Positions 25,541 through 37,591 of a stretch of 64,000 nt of DNA are shown here, piece after piece. The number at the start of each line of letters is the position of its first letter. Position 1 is the stretch's first letter. The stretch is from the NCBI RefSeq assembly GCF_030758755.1, contig NZ_CP132387.1:2638660-2702659 (forward strand), written 5' to 3'. Origin of the DNA: Bartonella apihabitans (lineage in GTDB: Bacteria > Pseudomonadota > Alphaproteobacteria > Rhizobiales > Rhizobiaceae). The position numbers and the translations under genes were made by a program. Below the pieces are notes generated by a model that was given only the letters and a program-made list of their open reading frames with translations, was not told the DNA's origin and did not search any database.

Positions 25541-28276
25541 ATGGCAGAAGAAGTAATCCGGGAAATGGCGGCAGAAAAGCCGGGAAAAAAGCATAATCGC
25601 TCTGATGATCGTATCACGCCGATGATGGAGCAATATATCGAGATAAAAGCGGCAAATAGCGATTATTTGCTGTTTTATCGCATGGGTGATTTTTACGAGC
25701 TTTTTTTTGATGATGCCGTTGAAGCTTCGAAAGCATTGGGGATCGCGCTTACCAAACGTGGCAAGCATCTTGGCGAAGATGTACCAATGTGTGGCGTTCC
25801 GGTTCATGCTGCTGATGATTATTTGCAAAAACTCATTGCCTGCGGTTATCGTGTGGCCGTCTGCGAGCAGATGGAAGATCCTGCCGAAGCAAGAAAACGG
25901 GGTGCCAAATCGGTTGTGCGGCGCAATGTTATCCGCCTTGTCACACCGGGAACTTTGACAGAAGACAAACTGCTTGATCCCGCACGCTCCAATTACCTTA
26001 TGGCGCTTTCACGCATCAAGTCGGGAAAAGATCAGGAATTTGCGATTGCATGGATTGATATTTCGACCGGAATTTTTAAAGTAAGCCGCGCCCATGCCGA
26101 CCGGTTACTTGCCGATATTATGCGCATCGATCCGCAAGAGCTGATTGTTGCCGATAGTGTTTTCCATGACGAGGCACTAAAGCCTTTATTCAACATTCTC
26201 GGCCGTATCGTCACACCGCAAGCAGCAAGCCTCTTTGATAGCAATATGGCCGAACGCAATATTTGCGACTATTTCAAACTGGCAACACTGGAGGGGCTCG
26301 GGCACTATGATCGTGTCGAACTTTCGGCGATTTCTGCGGCAATCGGTTATGTTGAAAAAACACAAATCAATGAACGTCCGCCTCTTATGCGTCCTCTAAG
26401 GGAAGACGAAAATGCTTCTCTGTTTATTGATCCGGCAACCCGCAACAATCTGGAATTGACACGAACACTTTCAGGCCAGCGTGATGGCAGCTTGATGAAA
26501 GCGATCGACCGGACAGTAACCGGCGGCGGTGCAAGGCTTCTAAGCGAACGTTTGATGGCGCCATTGATTGCACCGGTAACAATCAATGAAAGGCTCGATT
26601 CGGTTGCCTATTTTCTCAATGATATGCGGCTTGCCGAGGGCTTGCAGGCTATTTTGAAGAGCGCGCCGGATATGCCGCGAGCACTTTCACGCCTTGTTCT
26701 TGGTCGCGGCGGTCCGCGCGATATGGCAGCAATCCAGCGCGGTTTTGCTGTTATTTGCGATGTCAGAAACCTGTTTGCGGGTAAACTTCTGCCGCAAGAA
26801 TTGAGCGATGCTTTTGCAATTCTTGAAAAATTACCCGTTGATTTACACAGTCACCTTGATCGCATTCTGGCCGATGATTTGCCCTTGTTGAAACGGGACG
26901 GGGGATTTGTTCGTGAAAATTATAACAAAGAGCTTGATGAATTAAGAACCTTAAGGGATCAATCACGCCGGTTCATTGCCGAATTGCAAGGCCGTTATGC
27001 GGAAGAAACGGGCGTTAAAGCGCTTAAAATCCGCCATAACAATATTCTCGGTTATTATATCGAAGTCACCGCGCTTCAGGCACCGGCATTGACAGAAACG
27101 GCTGAGGCAAAAAGCCGTTTTATCCATCGCCAGACAATGGCGAATGCCATGCGTTTTACCACAACCGAACTTGCCGATCTTGAAAGTCGCATTGCCAATG
27201 CAGCCGATCGCGCTTTGACAATCGAGCTTGAATTGTTCGAGAAGCTCGTCGAAGAAATTTCAGATCAAGCCGATTTTATCCGGCAAGCCGCCATGGCACT
27301 TGCTGTTTTTGATGTTTCCGCCTCCAATGCTTCTCTCGCCGAAGAACAAGGCTATTGTCGTCCGATTGTTGACCAATCGCTCGATTTCGAGATTGTCGCC
27401 GGACGCCATCCGGTGGTTGAACAGGCATTAAGAAAACAGGCCAAGGAACCGTTTGTTGCCAATAATTGTGACCTTTCTCCCAAAAATGGTGCGAAATATG
27501 GTGCTATTTGGCTGCTTACCGGCCCCAATATGGGCGGTAAATCAACATTTTTGCGTCAAAATGCCTTGATTGCCATTATGGCACAAATGGGGTCGTTCGT
27601 TCCTGCCGGTTCAGCCCATATCGGTGTTGTCGACAGGCTTTTCAGCCGCGTTGGTGCAGCCGATGATCTTGCCCATGGGCGGTCAACTTTTATGGTTGAA
27701 ATGGTGGAAACGGCAACAATTCTCAATCAGGCAGGCGAGCGTTCATTGGTTATTCTCGATGAAATCGGCCGCGGAACGTCGACATTCGACGGGCTTTCGA
27801 TTGCCTGGGCGGCGATCGAATATCTTCATGAAGTCAATCATTGCCGTGCAATTTTTGCGACCCATTTCCATGAAATGACAGCACTCACAGAAAAACTTGA
27901 TCGTGTTCACAATGTGACGATGAAAGTTAAAGAATGGAATGGCGATGTTGTTTTTCTTCACGAAGTTGGAAACGGCGCGGCAGATCGTTCTTACGGTGTT
28001 CAGGTGGCAAAACTTGCAGGCCTTCCGGCCGCCGTTTTGTCGCGGGCAAAAGATGTTCTCCACCAATTGGAAAAAGGCGAAGTTGCCGGTAAAGCCACAA
28101 AATTGATAGATGACCTCCCGCTTTTTTCCGTTGCATTGGCGCGCGAAGCAGAAAACAGCCATCACACGTCAAAAATCGAAGAAGCCTTGAAGGAAATCAA
28201 TCCGGATGAACTTTCGCCTAAGCAAGCCTTGGAAGAACTCTATCGATTGAAACAACTTTCATTGGCTGAAAATTAA
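25541..28276 (+). CDS. mutS: DNA mismatch repair protein MutS
   Basis: A 911-residue full-length MutS. The mismatch-reading domain carries the Phe-x-Glu motif within [12 protein letters not shown] (Phe wedge). The connector, lever and clamp domains follow, and the ATPase domain has Walker [11 protein letters not shown], Walker B with the signature [12 protein letters not shown], and the ATHFHEM switch. It ends with the C-terminal tetramerisation tail ([14 protein letters not shown]). MutS recognises mispaired or short looped-out bases and recruits MutL. The gene is intact, so the indels seen elsewhere cannot be blamed on a broken mutS. The N-terminal extension is slightly lysine-rich. Confidence 0.98.
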   Translation: MAEEVIREMAAEKPGKKHNRSDDRITPMMEQYIEIKAANSDYLLFYRMGDFYELFFDDAVEASKALGIALTKRGKHLGEDVPMCGVPVHAADDYLQKLIACGYRVAVCEQMEDPAEARKRGAKSVVRRNVIRLVTPGTLTEDKLLDPARSNYLMALSRIKSGKDQEFAIAWIDISTGIFKVSRAHADRLLADIMRIDPQELIVADSVFHDEALKPLFNILGRIVTPQAASLFDSNMAERNICDYFKLATLEGLGHYDRVELSAISAAIGYVEKTQINERPPLMRPLREDENASLFIDPATRNNLELTRTLSGQRDGSLMKAIDRTVTGGGARLLSERLMAPLIAPVTINERLDSVAYFLNDMRLAEGLQAILKSAPDMPRALSRLVLGRGGPRDMAAIQRGFAVICDVRNLFAGKLLPQELSDAFAILEKLPVDLHSHLDRILADDLPLLKRDGGFVRENYNKELDELRTLRDQSRRFIAELQGRYAEETGVKALKIRHNNILGYYIEVTALQAPALTETAEAKSRFIHRQTMANAMRFTTTELADLESRIANAADRALTIELELFEKLVEEISDQADFIRQAAMALAVFDVSASNASLAEEQGYCRPIVDQSLDFEIVAGRHPVVEQALRKQAKEPFVANNCDLSPKNGAKYGAIWLLTGPNMGGKSTFLRQNALIAIMAQMGSFVPAGSAHIGVVDRLFSRVGAADDLAHGRSTFMVEMVETATILNQAGERSLVILDEIGRGTSTFDGLSIAWAAIEYLHEVNHCRAIFATHFHEMTALTEKLDRVHNVTMKVKEWNGDVVFLHEVGNGAADRSYGVQVAKLAGLPAAVLSRAKDVLHQLEKGEVAGKATKLIDDLPLFSVALAREAENSHHTSKIEEALKEINPDELSPKQALEELYRLKQLSLAEN

Positions 28277-28543
28277 CAGCAGGGTTCAAGAAATACCGTA
28301 TCAAGCAATAAACAATTGCCGCGCATGATGGTGTTTCGAACCATGCAGGGTCGTGTGCAGTCCGGCTTTTTTAAAACCGTTGACGACAATGGGATGATGC
28401 AAGGTGGAATAATATTGGAAAACCATCCGGATGTTTTTTCGAGCCAAACCATAAAATGTGATCGTTAATCGCATTCTTTTGTCTCGTGTTGATTGGTGAA
28501 ACCGAGAGGCGATTATTGCTGGAAACTCCGATTTTCAGGCCGG
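28277..28543. other. Gene-free convergent spacer between mutS and thiolase gene
   Basis: About 270 bases with no convincing coding frame or RNA gene. The only clear structure is the hairpin that begins at 28544. Confidence 0.5.
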
Positions 28544-28584
28544 AAAAATGTCACTTCGGTTTTCGCCCAAGCGAAGTGATTTTT
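28544..28584 (-). terminator. Bidirectional terminator between mutS and the thiolase gene
   Basis: TCACTTCG at 28551-28558 pairs with CGAAGTGA at 28572-28579. A's at 28544-28548 give a T run on the minus strand, and T's at 28580-28584 give one on the plus strand. Its right edge overlaps the thiolase stop codon. Confidence 0.75.
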
Positions 28585-29755
28585 AAGCGTTGTGATATGG
28601 TCGGAATGCTGCGCTTATTCCCATTCCTCCACCGATTCCCATTGTCGCAAGACCGAGCGCATCGCGAGCCAGATTTTTCATCTGTGAAAAAAGCCGTATC
28701 GTCAGAACAGTGCCCGACGCGCCGAAGGGATGACCAAGCGCGATTGCGCCACCATCACGGTTGATTTGTTCTTCCGATATATCCAACGCGTCAATGGCAG
28801 CAAGCACTTGTGCTGCAAAGGCTTCATTGAATTCAATAACTTTGAAATCCGAACAATTGTCGAGCTTCATTCTTTGTAACAATTTTTTTGTCGAGGGAAC
28901 CGCTCCCATACCGGCAAGATTGGGGTCGACACCGCTTACAGCACTATCAACGAACACAATTCCGTATTGAATACCCAATTGTTTGGCTTTTTCGACAGAT
29001 GTCACCAGAACAAGTGCTGCCCCGTCATTCAAAGGGCAGGAATTTCCGGCCGTAACCGTTCCATCTTTTTCAAATACCGGTCGCAAATGCGCCAAAGTTT
29101 CAAGTTTCAAACCGGCTCTCGGGCAATCGTCAGCGGAAAATAGGCCTTTTGCTGTTTGAAGTGCGATGATTTCATCATCAAAACGACGGTCTGCCTGAGC
29201 TTTCAAGGCACGTTGATGGCTTTGAAGCGCAAAACGATCTTGTCTTTGTCTCGATATACCAAAATGTCGGGCAATATTTTCAGCCATGTTCCCCATATCA
29301 GGGTCACCGACGCTATCCGGTGAAAAACGAGCACGGGAGAAAAATTGTGGCAATTCGCGCGGCGTTTTCGGGCGTTTTATGCGCCAGGGCGCAGTCGATA
29401 CACTTTCTGCACCACCGGCAAGATAAATTTTACCTGCTCCCGCCTCAACAAGTCGGCACGCCATAACCACGGCTTCAAGTCCTGACCCGCATTGCCGATC
29501 TATTGTTACACCCGGAATGTCGACCGGTAGTCCGGCGGTTAAAGCGGCAAGGCGCGCGAGATTACCTCCGCCGCCCGCAGCATTACCGATCATAACATCA
29601 TCAATATCTGTTTTTTTGATGTTTGTGCGTTCGACAAGTGCCCGAATGAGCGGGCTTAGAAGATATTCTGCGTCAACCGATGAAAGCGCACCATATGCGC
29701 GCGCTATAGCTGTTCTCGCGACCGCAATAATAATTGGTGTTCTGCTTTCATCCAT
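28583..29755 (-). CDS. Thiolase family protein (acetyl-CoA acetyltransferase-like), second catalytic Cys replaced
   Basis: A 390-residue thiolase fold. The nucleophilic cysteine is Cys89 in DRQCGSGLEA, and NEAFAAQ and the histidine motif GGAIALGHPFGASG are present. The C-terminal motif that normally holds the second catalytic cysteine (CIGGGxG) reads GIGGGMG, so Gly stands at about residue 373. Classical thiolases use that cysteine as the acid/base for carbon-carbon cleavage or Claisen condensation. The substitution suggests altered chemistry or reduced activity. The gene starts two bases after the stop of an acyl-CoA ligase, so the two form an operon that probably activates and then condenses or cleaves an acyl chain. 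The substrate is unknown. Confidence 0.88.
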   Translation of the reverse strand: MDESRTPIIIAVARTAIARAYGALSSVDAEYLLSPLIRALVERTNIKKTDIDDVMIGNAAGGGGNLARLAALTAGLPVDIPGVTIDRQCGSGLEAVVMACRLVEAGAGKIYLAGGAESVSTAPWRIKRPKTPRELPQFFSRARFSPDSVGDPDMGNMAENIARHFGISRQRQDRFALQSHQRALKAQADRRFDDEIIALQTAKGLFSADDCPRAGLKLETLAHLRPVFEKDGTVTAGNSCPLNDGAALVLVTSVEKAKQLGIQYGIVFVDSAVSGVDPNLAGMGAVPSTKKLLQRMKLDNCSDFKVIEFNEAFAAQVLAAIDALDISEEQINRDGGAIALGHPFGASGTVLTIRLFSQMKNLARDALGLATMGIGGGMGISAAFRPYHNA

Positions 29756-29757
29756 TT

Positions 29758-31311
29758 TTAAAGCCTTGTGACTTCGGGACTGCCCTCTTCAACCATTTTT
29801 TTCACGATGACACGCGCAATTTTTCCGCTCCATGTCATCGGCCAATGGTTAATTGTATAGAAATTTTTCGGAATTTTGAATTTTTCCATTAACGGGTGGC
29901 AAAACTCGCGCAATTCATCTGCCGTTAACGGGGCGTCTTTGAATGAAACAACACTGACAAGGCGTTCGCCATAAATGTCATCGGCAATGCCGAACGCAAT
30001 TGCTTCACTGATATCTGGGATAGTTTTCAATGCGGTTTCTATTTCGGCAAGATAAATATTGTTGCCGCCCGAAATAATCATGCCACCGGCACGCCCCATC
30101 ACATAAAGTTCGCCATTTTTGTCGATCATGCCGAGGTCGCCAACCGTTGCCCCATACTGGTTACGGACAAATGCCTTGCCATTGTCGCCCCATAAATATC
30201 CGTCCGAAATCAAATCGCTTTCGACAAATATCGTACCGATTTTATCGGCAGAAAGCGGTAGCAAATTTTCATCGCGAATTGTGACTTTAACACCGGGAAA
30301 CGGTTTTCCCACCGGCGACATGGAGGTTTCATGCGAAAGCGTTCGGGGTGTCATTTTGTTGACAGCAACAAAACTTAATTCCGATGCGCCATAATATTGT
30401 AAAATCTCCGCATTCGGAAAAAGCGCACGGGCATCGTCATAATGCTGGCGATCGAATTTTGAAGCTCCGGTCACGAGTTGCTTCATTCGCGGAAAAACCA
30501 ACGTAAGCTCATTTGCCCGTTGTTTTAATTCATTGAGCATGGTTGGCACTCCGACAAAACGGTCGGCAGTTTTAAGAAGCTCCAATACTTCATCGACATC
30601 GAATTTTCTGACACTTTCAAATGTCTGGCTGCTATCCAGTGTTTCGACAAGAGCGTAAAGGCTCACGCCATGCGCCATCGGCCCCGGGGCAACCGCTTTA
30701 TGTAACTTGCCGAGGCCGAAGAACTTTCGTCCGGTGACGAGCGAGTTTCGCCAACTTTGGCGGTTTCTGATAAATGCTTTGGGAAGCCCTGTTGTGCCGG
30801 ATGTAAAGCCTATGAAAAATGGTCCGAACGGTAAATCGATTATTGCCCGATCAGAACCAATTTCTTCCAGAAAACGATCATAAGTTGATGAAGTGTCAGC
30901 ACCTTTTTCGACATAAAGCGCTGGCAGATCAAGGGTGCGGGCAATTTCTGCAATAACACAGTCTTTGTTCTCGCAAATGACAATGTCGGGACTAAGCCGA
31001 CGCATGATTTCTTCAATCTGGTTTGGGGGCGTTGCAACAGAAAGAACAGCAACGCAATGCGGGCTTGCCGAGCCGCCGACAAAAATTTCGCCAAAGCGGA
31101 AATGGTTTGGAAGTGCGAGCAACACCAGCCGGCCATCATCCGGTATACCGAAACGGTCAGGGTGGCGTTTTTCCAGATTGAAAAGATTTCGCCTGAAAGC
31201 TTCGGCGCGTTGGTAGAGTGTTTTATAGGTGATTTCATTTCCGGCGATCGAAATCGCAATTCTGTCAGGTGTCAAACCGGCATGTTTTGCCAATACATCA
31301 ATAACCGACAT
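29758..31311 (-). CDS. AMP-dependent acyl-CoA synthetase/ligase (ANL superfamily)
   Basis: A 517-residue adenylate-forming enzyme. The P-loop is FTSGTTGLPKAF near residue 170. Then follow the aromatic ATP-binding YYGASELSF, the hinge region GDLGMIDKNGELYVMGR and the C-terminal lysine loop WSGKIAR with the catalytic Lys. These motifs mark acyl-CoA ligases of the medium/long-chain or 2-succinylbenzoate type. The precise acid cannot be read from sequence. The thiolase gene follows after two bases, so this enzyme likely supplies its CoA thioester. A terminator of ilvD separates the pair from the upstream gene. No transport or regulatory gene is next to it to hint at the substrate. Confidence 0.88.
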   Translation of the reverse strand: MSVIDVLAKHAGLTPDRIAISIAGNEITYKTLYQRAEAFRRNLFNLEKRHPDRFGIPDDGRLVLLALPNHFRFGEIFVGGSASPHCVAVLSVATPPNQIEEIMRRLSPDIVICENKDCVIAEIARTLDLPALYVEKGADTSSTYDRFLEEIGSDRAIIDLPFGPFFIGFTSGTTGLPKAFIRNRQSWRNSLVTGRKFFGLGKLHKAVAPGPMAHGVSLYALVETLDSSQTFESVRKFDVDEVLELLKTADRFVGVPTMLNELKQRANELTLVFPRMKQLVTGASKFDRQHYDDARALFPNAEILQYYGASELSFVAVNKMTPRTLSHETSMSPVGKPFPGVKVTIRDENLLPLSADKIGTIFVESDLISDGYLWGDNGKAFVRNQYGATVGDLGMIDKNGELYVMGRAGGMIISGGNNIYLAEIETALKTIPDISEAIAFGIADDIYGERLVSVVSFKDAPLTADELREFCHPLMEKFKIPKNFYTINHWPMTWSGKIARVIVKKMVEEGSPEVTRL

Positions 31312-31385
31312 TCGTTCCCCTAACGGTTCGGAAATAATTATGGAGCGACTTCTTTTTTCAAGCGCCGACGTATTTTTAAAATGAA

Positions 31386-31428
31386 CATAAAACTCTCCCG
31401 TTACAATTTACCAATCATAACGGGAGAG
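31386..31428 (-). terminator. Intrinsic terminator of ilvD
   Basis: CTCTCCCGTTA at 31393-31403 pairs with TAACGGGAGAG at 31418-31428 (11-base perfect stem), and T's follow on the minus strand. It lies 13 bases after the ilvD stop. Confidence 0.82.
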
Positions 31429-31440
31429 AAAATTTTAAAA

Positions 31441-33279
31441 TCAGATTTGGCGAACAGCACCCTTGGCTGCCGATGTTGTCATGGCTGCATAAGCGCGTAA
31501 TGCCTTGGAGACTTTGCGTTTACGAACCTCTTCCGGCTTCCAGGCTTTGTCACCTTTCTGTTCCATTTCCTTGCGACGTTTGGCGAGTGTAGCATCGTCG
31601 ACAGCAAGATGGATTTTGCGGTTGGGTATGTCGATTTCGATTGTATCACCTTCTTCGACAAGACCGATCGTGCCACCTTCAGCAGCTTCCGGTGAAACAT
31701 GGCCGATGGAAAGCCCTGACGAACCACCGGAAAAACGGCCATCGGTAATGAGGGCACAAGCTTTTCCCAAGCCTTTCGATTTCAGATAGCTTGTCGGATA
31801 AAGCATTTCCTGCATTCCGGGGCCACCGCGCGGGCCTTCGTAACGGATAAGCACAATATCTCCCGGTTTGATTTTGCCGTTCAAAATAGCAACCACGGCC
31901 GAATCCTGACTTTCAAAAATCCGTGCCGAACCTTTGAATTTCAAAATCGAGTCGTCAACACCGGCGGTTTTGACAATACATCCATCCTTGGCAAGGTTGC
32001 CGTAAAGAACGGCAAGGCCGCCATCCTTGGAATAGGCATGGTCGACATCGCGAATGACACCTTTTTCGCGGTCAAGGTCGACTGTTTCATAACGCCGTGA
32101 CTGGCTGAATGGTGTTTGGGTCGGAATACCACCCGGAGCTGCACGATAAAATTCATGGACTTCCGGATTATTTGTCTGTTTGACATCCCATTTGCGCAAG
32201 GCATCCTTCAATGTCGCTTCATGAACAGTTGCAACTTCGCTGTGGATAAGACCTGCGCGGTCAAGCTCGCCCAGAATTGCCATTACCCCACCGGCACGGT
32301 GGACATCTTCCATATGCACATTGGCAACAGCCGGTGCGACTTTACAAATAACCGGAACGTGGCGTGAAAGCCGGTCAATATCCGACATGGTAAAATCAAC
32401 TTCGCCTTCTTGTGCGGCGGCTAAAAGATGAAGAACTGTATTGGTTGAACCGCCCATTGAAATATCAAGTGTCATTGCATTTTCAAAAGATTTGAATGTC
32501 GCAATCGAACGGGGAAGAACACTGTCATCATCCTGTTCATAATAACGCTTGGCCAGTTCAACAATGCGGTGGCCGGCTTTTTCAAAAAGATGTTTGCGGT
32601 CGGCATGGGTTGCGAGCATCGAACCATTACCGGGAAGCGACAGGCCAAGGGCCTCCGTCAGGCAGTTCATGGAATTTGCGGTAAACATACCCGAGCATGA
32701 ACCGCATGTCGGGCAAGCTGCCCGTTCCATATTGGCAATTTCGGAATCGCTATTATGGTCATCGGCTGCTGCAACCATGGCATCAATAAGGTCAACTGAA
32801 AGCTCTTTACCTTTCCATTTGATTTTTCCTGCTTCCATCGGGCCGCCGGACACAAAAATCGTTGGAATATTGAGCCGTAAAGCCGCCATCAGCATTCCCG
32901 GAGTAATTTTATCGCAATTGGAAATACAGACCAGAGCATCCGCACAATGGGCATTGACCATATATTCAACCGAATCGGCAATGATCTCGCGGGAGGGAAG
33001 AGAATAGAGCATACCGTCATGCCCCATTGCGATACCGTCATCGACAGCAATTGTATTGAACTCTTTTGCAACGCCGCCCGCTTTTTCCACTTCACGCGCG
33101 ACAAGTTGTCCCAAATCTTTAAGATGTACGTGACCTGGAACAAATTGTGTAAATGAATTGGCAATCGCAATAATCGGCTTACCAAAATCTCCGTCTTTCA
33201 TTCCTGTGGCACGCCAAAGGCCACGGGCACCGGCCATATTCCGGCCATGAGTAGAAGTTCTTGAGCGATAGGGAGGCAT
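31441..33279 (-). CDS. ilvD: Dihydroxy-acid dehydratase
   Basis: A 612-residue enzyme from the ATG at 33279 ([14 protein letters not shown]), which has a good ribosome site (AAGGAA) eight bases upstream. A reading from 33327 adds 16 non-family residues. The iron-sulfur ligands are visible in [10 protein letters not shown] and [15 protein letters not shown], together with the DDG metal motif ([13 protein letters not shown]) and the C-terminal [16 protein letters not shown] signature. It dehydrates 2,3-dihydroxy-3-methylbutanoate and -pentanoate in valine, leucine and isoleucine synthesis, also feeding pantothenate. Its presence shows retained branched-chain amino-acid synthesis in the organism. 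Confidence 0.97.
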   Translation of the reverse strand: MPPYRSRTSTHGRNMAGARGLWRATGMKDGDFGKPIIAIANSFTQFVPGHVHLKDLGQLVAREVEKAGGVAKEFNTIAVDDGIAMGHDGMLYSLPSREIIADSVEYMVNAHCADALVCISNCDKITPGMLMAALRLNIPTIFVSGGPMEAGKIKWKGKELSVDLIDAMVAAADDHNSDSEIANMERAACPTCGSCSGMFTANSMNCLTEALGLSLPGNGSMLATHADRKHLFEKAGHRIVELAKRYYEQDDDSVLPRSIATFKSFENAMTLDISMGGSTNTVLHLLAAAQEGEVDFTMSDIDRLSRHVPVICKVAPAVANVHMEDVHRAGGVMAILGELDRAGLIHSEVATVHEATLKDALRKWDVKQTNNPEVHEFYRAAPGGIPTQTPFSQSRRYETVDLDREKGVIRDVDHAYSKDGGLAVLYGNLAKDGCIVKTAGVDDSILKFKGSARIFESQDSAVVAILNGKIKPGDIVLIRYEGPRGGPGMQEMLYPTSYLKSKGLGKACALITDGRFSGGSSGLSIGHVSPEAAEGGTIGLVEEGDTIEIDIPNRKIHLAVDDATLAKRRKEMEQKGDKAWKPEEVRKRKVSKALRAYAAMTTSAAKGAVRQI

Positions 33280-33365
33280 TTTGAATTTTCCTTGAATAAT
33301 TCCAATGTAGCAATGGTTTTGCCGCACAGATCATATAAACGCAAGGATTTTAAACGCTTTTTCGT

Positions 33366-34058
33366 TCAATGCTCAATCACATTTAGATTAGAATCAAAAA
33401 AAATTCGATATAATTGCGCAATATTATTGCGCATTCTGGGCCACTCTTCATAGTAAACAAGGCTTTCGAGCAGTACGCGTTTGCGCCAGCCTTTTTGTTC
33501 AAGTTCGGGGCTGTCATAAAAGTGGCTGACATAGCCGATACACAAATAGGCAATAATGTCTATTTCGGCGGGAATCTTTAACAATTCCTTCAGCTCGTCA
33601 TCATGATAGATCGAAACCCAGCCGACGCCGATGTTTTCAGCCCGTGCCGCAAGCCACAAATTTTCGACAGCACATACGCAACTATAAGCCGACATTTGCG
33701 GATGATGAAAACGGCCAAGACCGGTGCGGCCATCGCGCGAGCGGTCACATGTGACAACCAGATTAAGAGGTGCTTTGACGATACCCTGTAATTTCAGGCG
33801 GTTATAAAGTTCTCGCCTTTCATCGTTAAAAATTTTTGCTTCCTCGGCTGCCGCCCGGTCAAAAATTTCTTTGACTTGGTTTTTTCGTTTTTTGTCGCGA
33901 ATGAGAAGGAAATTCCATGGTTGCTGGAAGCCTACCGAGGGAGCTGAATGGGCTGCTTCAAGGAGCCTCGTGATTACAGCCTCTTCGAGCGGTCGGGGTA
34001 AAAATTCGTCGCGCACATCGCGCCGTTCATGGATAACTTTATAGATATCTTCCAACAT
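33366..34058 (-). CDS. bluB: 5,6-dimethylbenzimidazole synthase BluB
   Basis: A 230-residue nitroreductase-fold flavoprotein. The family marks are RRDVRDEF at the start, APSVGFQQPWNF, the VTCDRSRDGRTGLGR segment and GVGWVSIYHDDELKELL. BluB breaks up reduced FMN with oxygen to form 5,6-dimethylbenzimidazole, the lower ligand of vitamin B12. No other cobalamin gene is in this window and no cobalamin riboswitch was seen upstream. The ribosome site AAGGAG lies about 15 bases before the ATG, which is rather far. The stop is 39 bases from the upstream end of ilvD, and the two may be co-transcribed. Confidence 0.92.
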   Translation of the reverse strand: MLEDIYKVIHERRDVRDEFLPRPLEEAVITRLLEAAHSAPSVGFQQPWNFLLIRDKKRKNQVKEIFDRAAAEEAKIFNDERRELYNRLKLQGIVKAPLNLVVTCDRSRDGRTGLGRFHHPQMSAYSCVCAVENLWLAARAENIGVGWVSIYHDDELKELLKIPAEIDIIAYLCIGYVSHFYDSPELEQKGWRKRVLLESLVYYEEWPRMRNNIAQLYRIFFDSNLNVIEH

Positions 34059-34548
34059 AAAATCTGTGCCGAACTCCTTATTGATTGTGCCAATGGTTGC
34101 ATGAAAATCGTTCTCTTGGCGACATAAAATGCTTTGCGAAATTCATTAGCCGTCTAACAAATGCCTTATAATTGATAATGTGAAGCAATCAAGTTTATCG
34201 CCGCTCTCTTGAGCCAATTTGAAAGCACAAAAATAGTCGAATATGTTTTTGGTCATGATTGGCATAGGCAAGATTTTAAAAAATCAGGAATTGTTTGCCA
34301 ATAGTGTCGAGACTGTCTCTCAAGGAACAAAAAACGGTGATTTTTTTTAACAGGAACCGGCGCGAAAGAAAAAGCAATCAACAAGACCGGTTGGACATGA
34401 AAAGCTAAAAACAGCTTTGAAGATACGGGTCTTCATTCAAAGAAGTTAGCCGGCAAAGAAGTTAACGGGCAAAAAATTTAAACAGAAAAATTTCGGGATT
34501 AGAGCCGACGGAAGTCTTTATTTTCTAACGCGGGCGGATTTTGAAGAT
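34059..34548. other. Gene-free region between bluB and tRNA-Ala
   Basis: 490 bases without a supported gene. It holds an imperfect 16-base tandem repeat at 34438-34469 and otherwise AT-rich sequence with the bluB upstream region. I looked for a cobalamin riboswitch box and did not find one. Confidence 0.5.
34438..34469. repeat. Imperfect 16-bp tandem duplication
   Basis: CAAAGAAGTTAGCCGG at 34438-34453 is followed directly by CAAAGAAGTTAACGGG at 34454-34469, with 14 of 16 positions identical. It lies in non-coding DNA upstream of bluB. Confidence 0.8.
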
Positions 34549-34624
<76 letters not shown>

Positions 34625-34710
34625 ATTCAGGATGAGTAGGTCACGTTGTGACCCTCAGGGATAAAGACAAACTGTCTGGCGGCTTCTTAAATTGAGTGGA
34701 GCCAAAGATC

Positions 34711-34754
34711 AAGAGGGAAATTGCAATCTTTATAAAGAAAGCGACTTCCCTCTT
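34711..34754 (-). terminator. Possible hairpin after the TIGR02300 gene
   Basis: AAGAGGGAA at 34711-34719 can pair with TTCCCTCTT at 34746-34754 across a 26-base loop, ten bases beyond the TIGR02300 stop. No T run follows on the minus strand, so termination is uncertain. Confidence 0.4.
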
Positions 34755-34763
34755 TGCATTTCA

Positions 34764-35166
34764 TTAAATGTCGTCGTCTTTATGAACTTTATTGCCACCA
34801 GTGATAATGCCGCTAACGTCATCATCCTCGTCGTCTTCATCATCCGGCAAGAATGCGTCGTCATCATCGTCACCAAGGTCGACATCCTCATCGTCGCCGA
34901 TATCTGGTATATCTTCGCCACCTTTGGTTTCATCATCGGCATCTTCAAGCGAGATGAACTCTGGCTTTTCTAACGCCGTGTCAAGGCTCCTCCGTCTCTG
35001 TCTCCTCTTCCTCATCCTCGCCCTTAGCATCGGCTGTGGCGTCGAAATAGGATCTTGGGTAGGAGATCCCAGTATAAGGTGAAATAATCGGGTCACGATT
35101 GAGATCATAGAATTTCTTGCCCGTTTCCGGGTCTATTCGTTTGGTTCCAAGTTCAGGTTTTGCCAT
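34764..35166 (-). pseudogene. TIGR02300 (FYDLN acid) family protein, one-base frameshift
   Basis: The N-terminus MAKPELGTKRIDPETGKKFYDLN is the hallmark of this alphaproteobacterial family, whose members end in a long acidic tail. Here the first 61 residues stop at 34981, and the acidic tail (TALEKPEFISLEDADDETK, then Asp/Glu-rich to SGIITGG) resumes in another frame. Removing one base near 34983-34987 (coding strand GGAGCCTTGAC to GGAGCTTGAC) gives one 133-residue protein. The function of the family is not established. It is cytoplasmic with a short zinc-ribbon-like head lacking the usual cysteines. The gene diverges from aroA and is followed by tRNA-Ala, as in related genomes. Confidence 0.85.
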
Positions 35167-37441
<2,275 letters not shown>

Positions 37442-37456
37442 AAGAGTTTAAGAGAA

Positions 37457-37517
37457 ATGTTATTTCCGGCCATGCGCCAAACTACCCCGCAAAGAGCGGG
37501 CGGCAGGAAAATAACAT
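37457..37517 (+). promoter_or_regulatory. Structured leader upstream of rpsA (long stem with inner hairpin)
   Basis: ATGTTATTTCC at 37457-37467 is complementary to GGAAAATAACAT at 37506-37517 (one bulged base). Inside, CCCGC at 37486-37490 pairs with GCGGG at 37496-37500. Four T's follow at 37520-37523. The element sits 75 bases before the S1 start. It could be a translational control element bound by S1, an attenuator, or a terminator of cmk. Confidence 0.5.
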
Positions 37518-37591
37518 CGTTTTAACACTAACCCGGCGCGCTCGTGCCTTATCTCATTATTATTTCAAAAGGCACTTCTTCAGGAGTTTCT

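Noticed and set aside
34059..34548. Cobalamin riboswitch upstream of bluB
   Set aside because: No B12-box or matching stem pattern could be found in either strand of the spacer.
34639..34677. Two small palindromes upstream of tRNA-Ala (GGTCAC/GTGACC and AGACA/TGTCT)
   Set aside because: Short arms of 5-6 bases are common by chance and no link to a regulator can be made.
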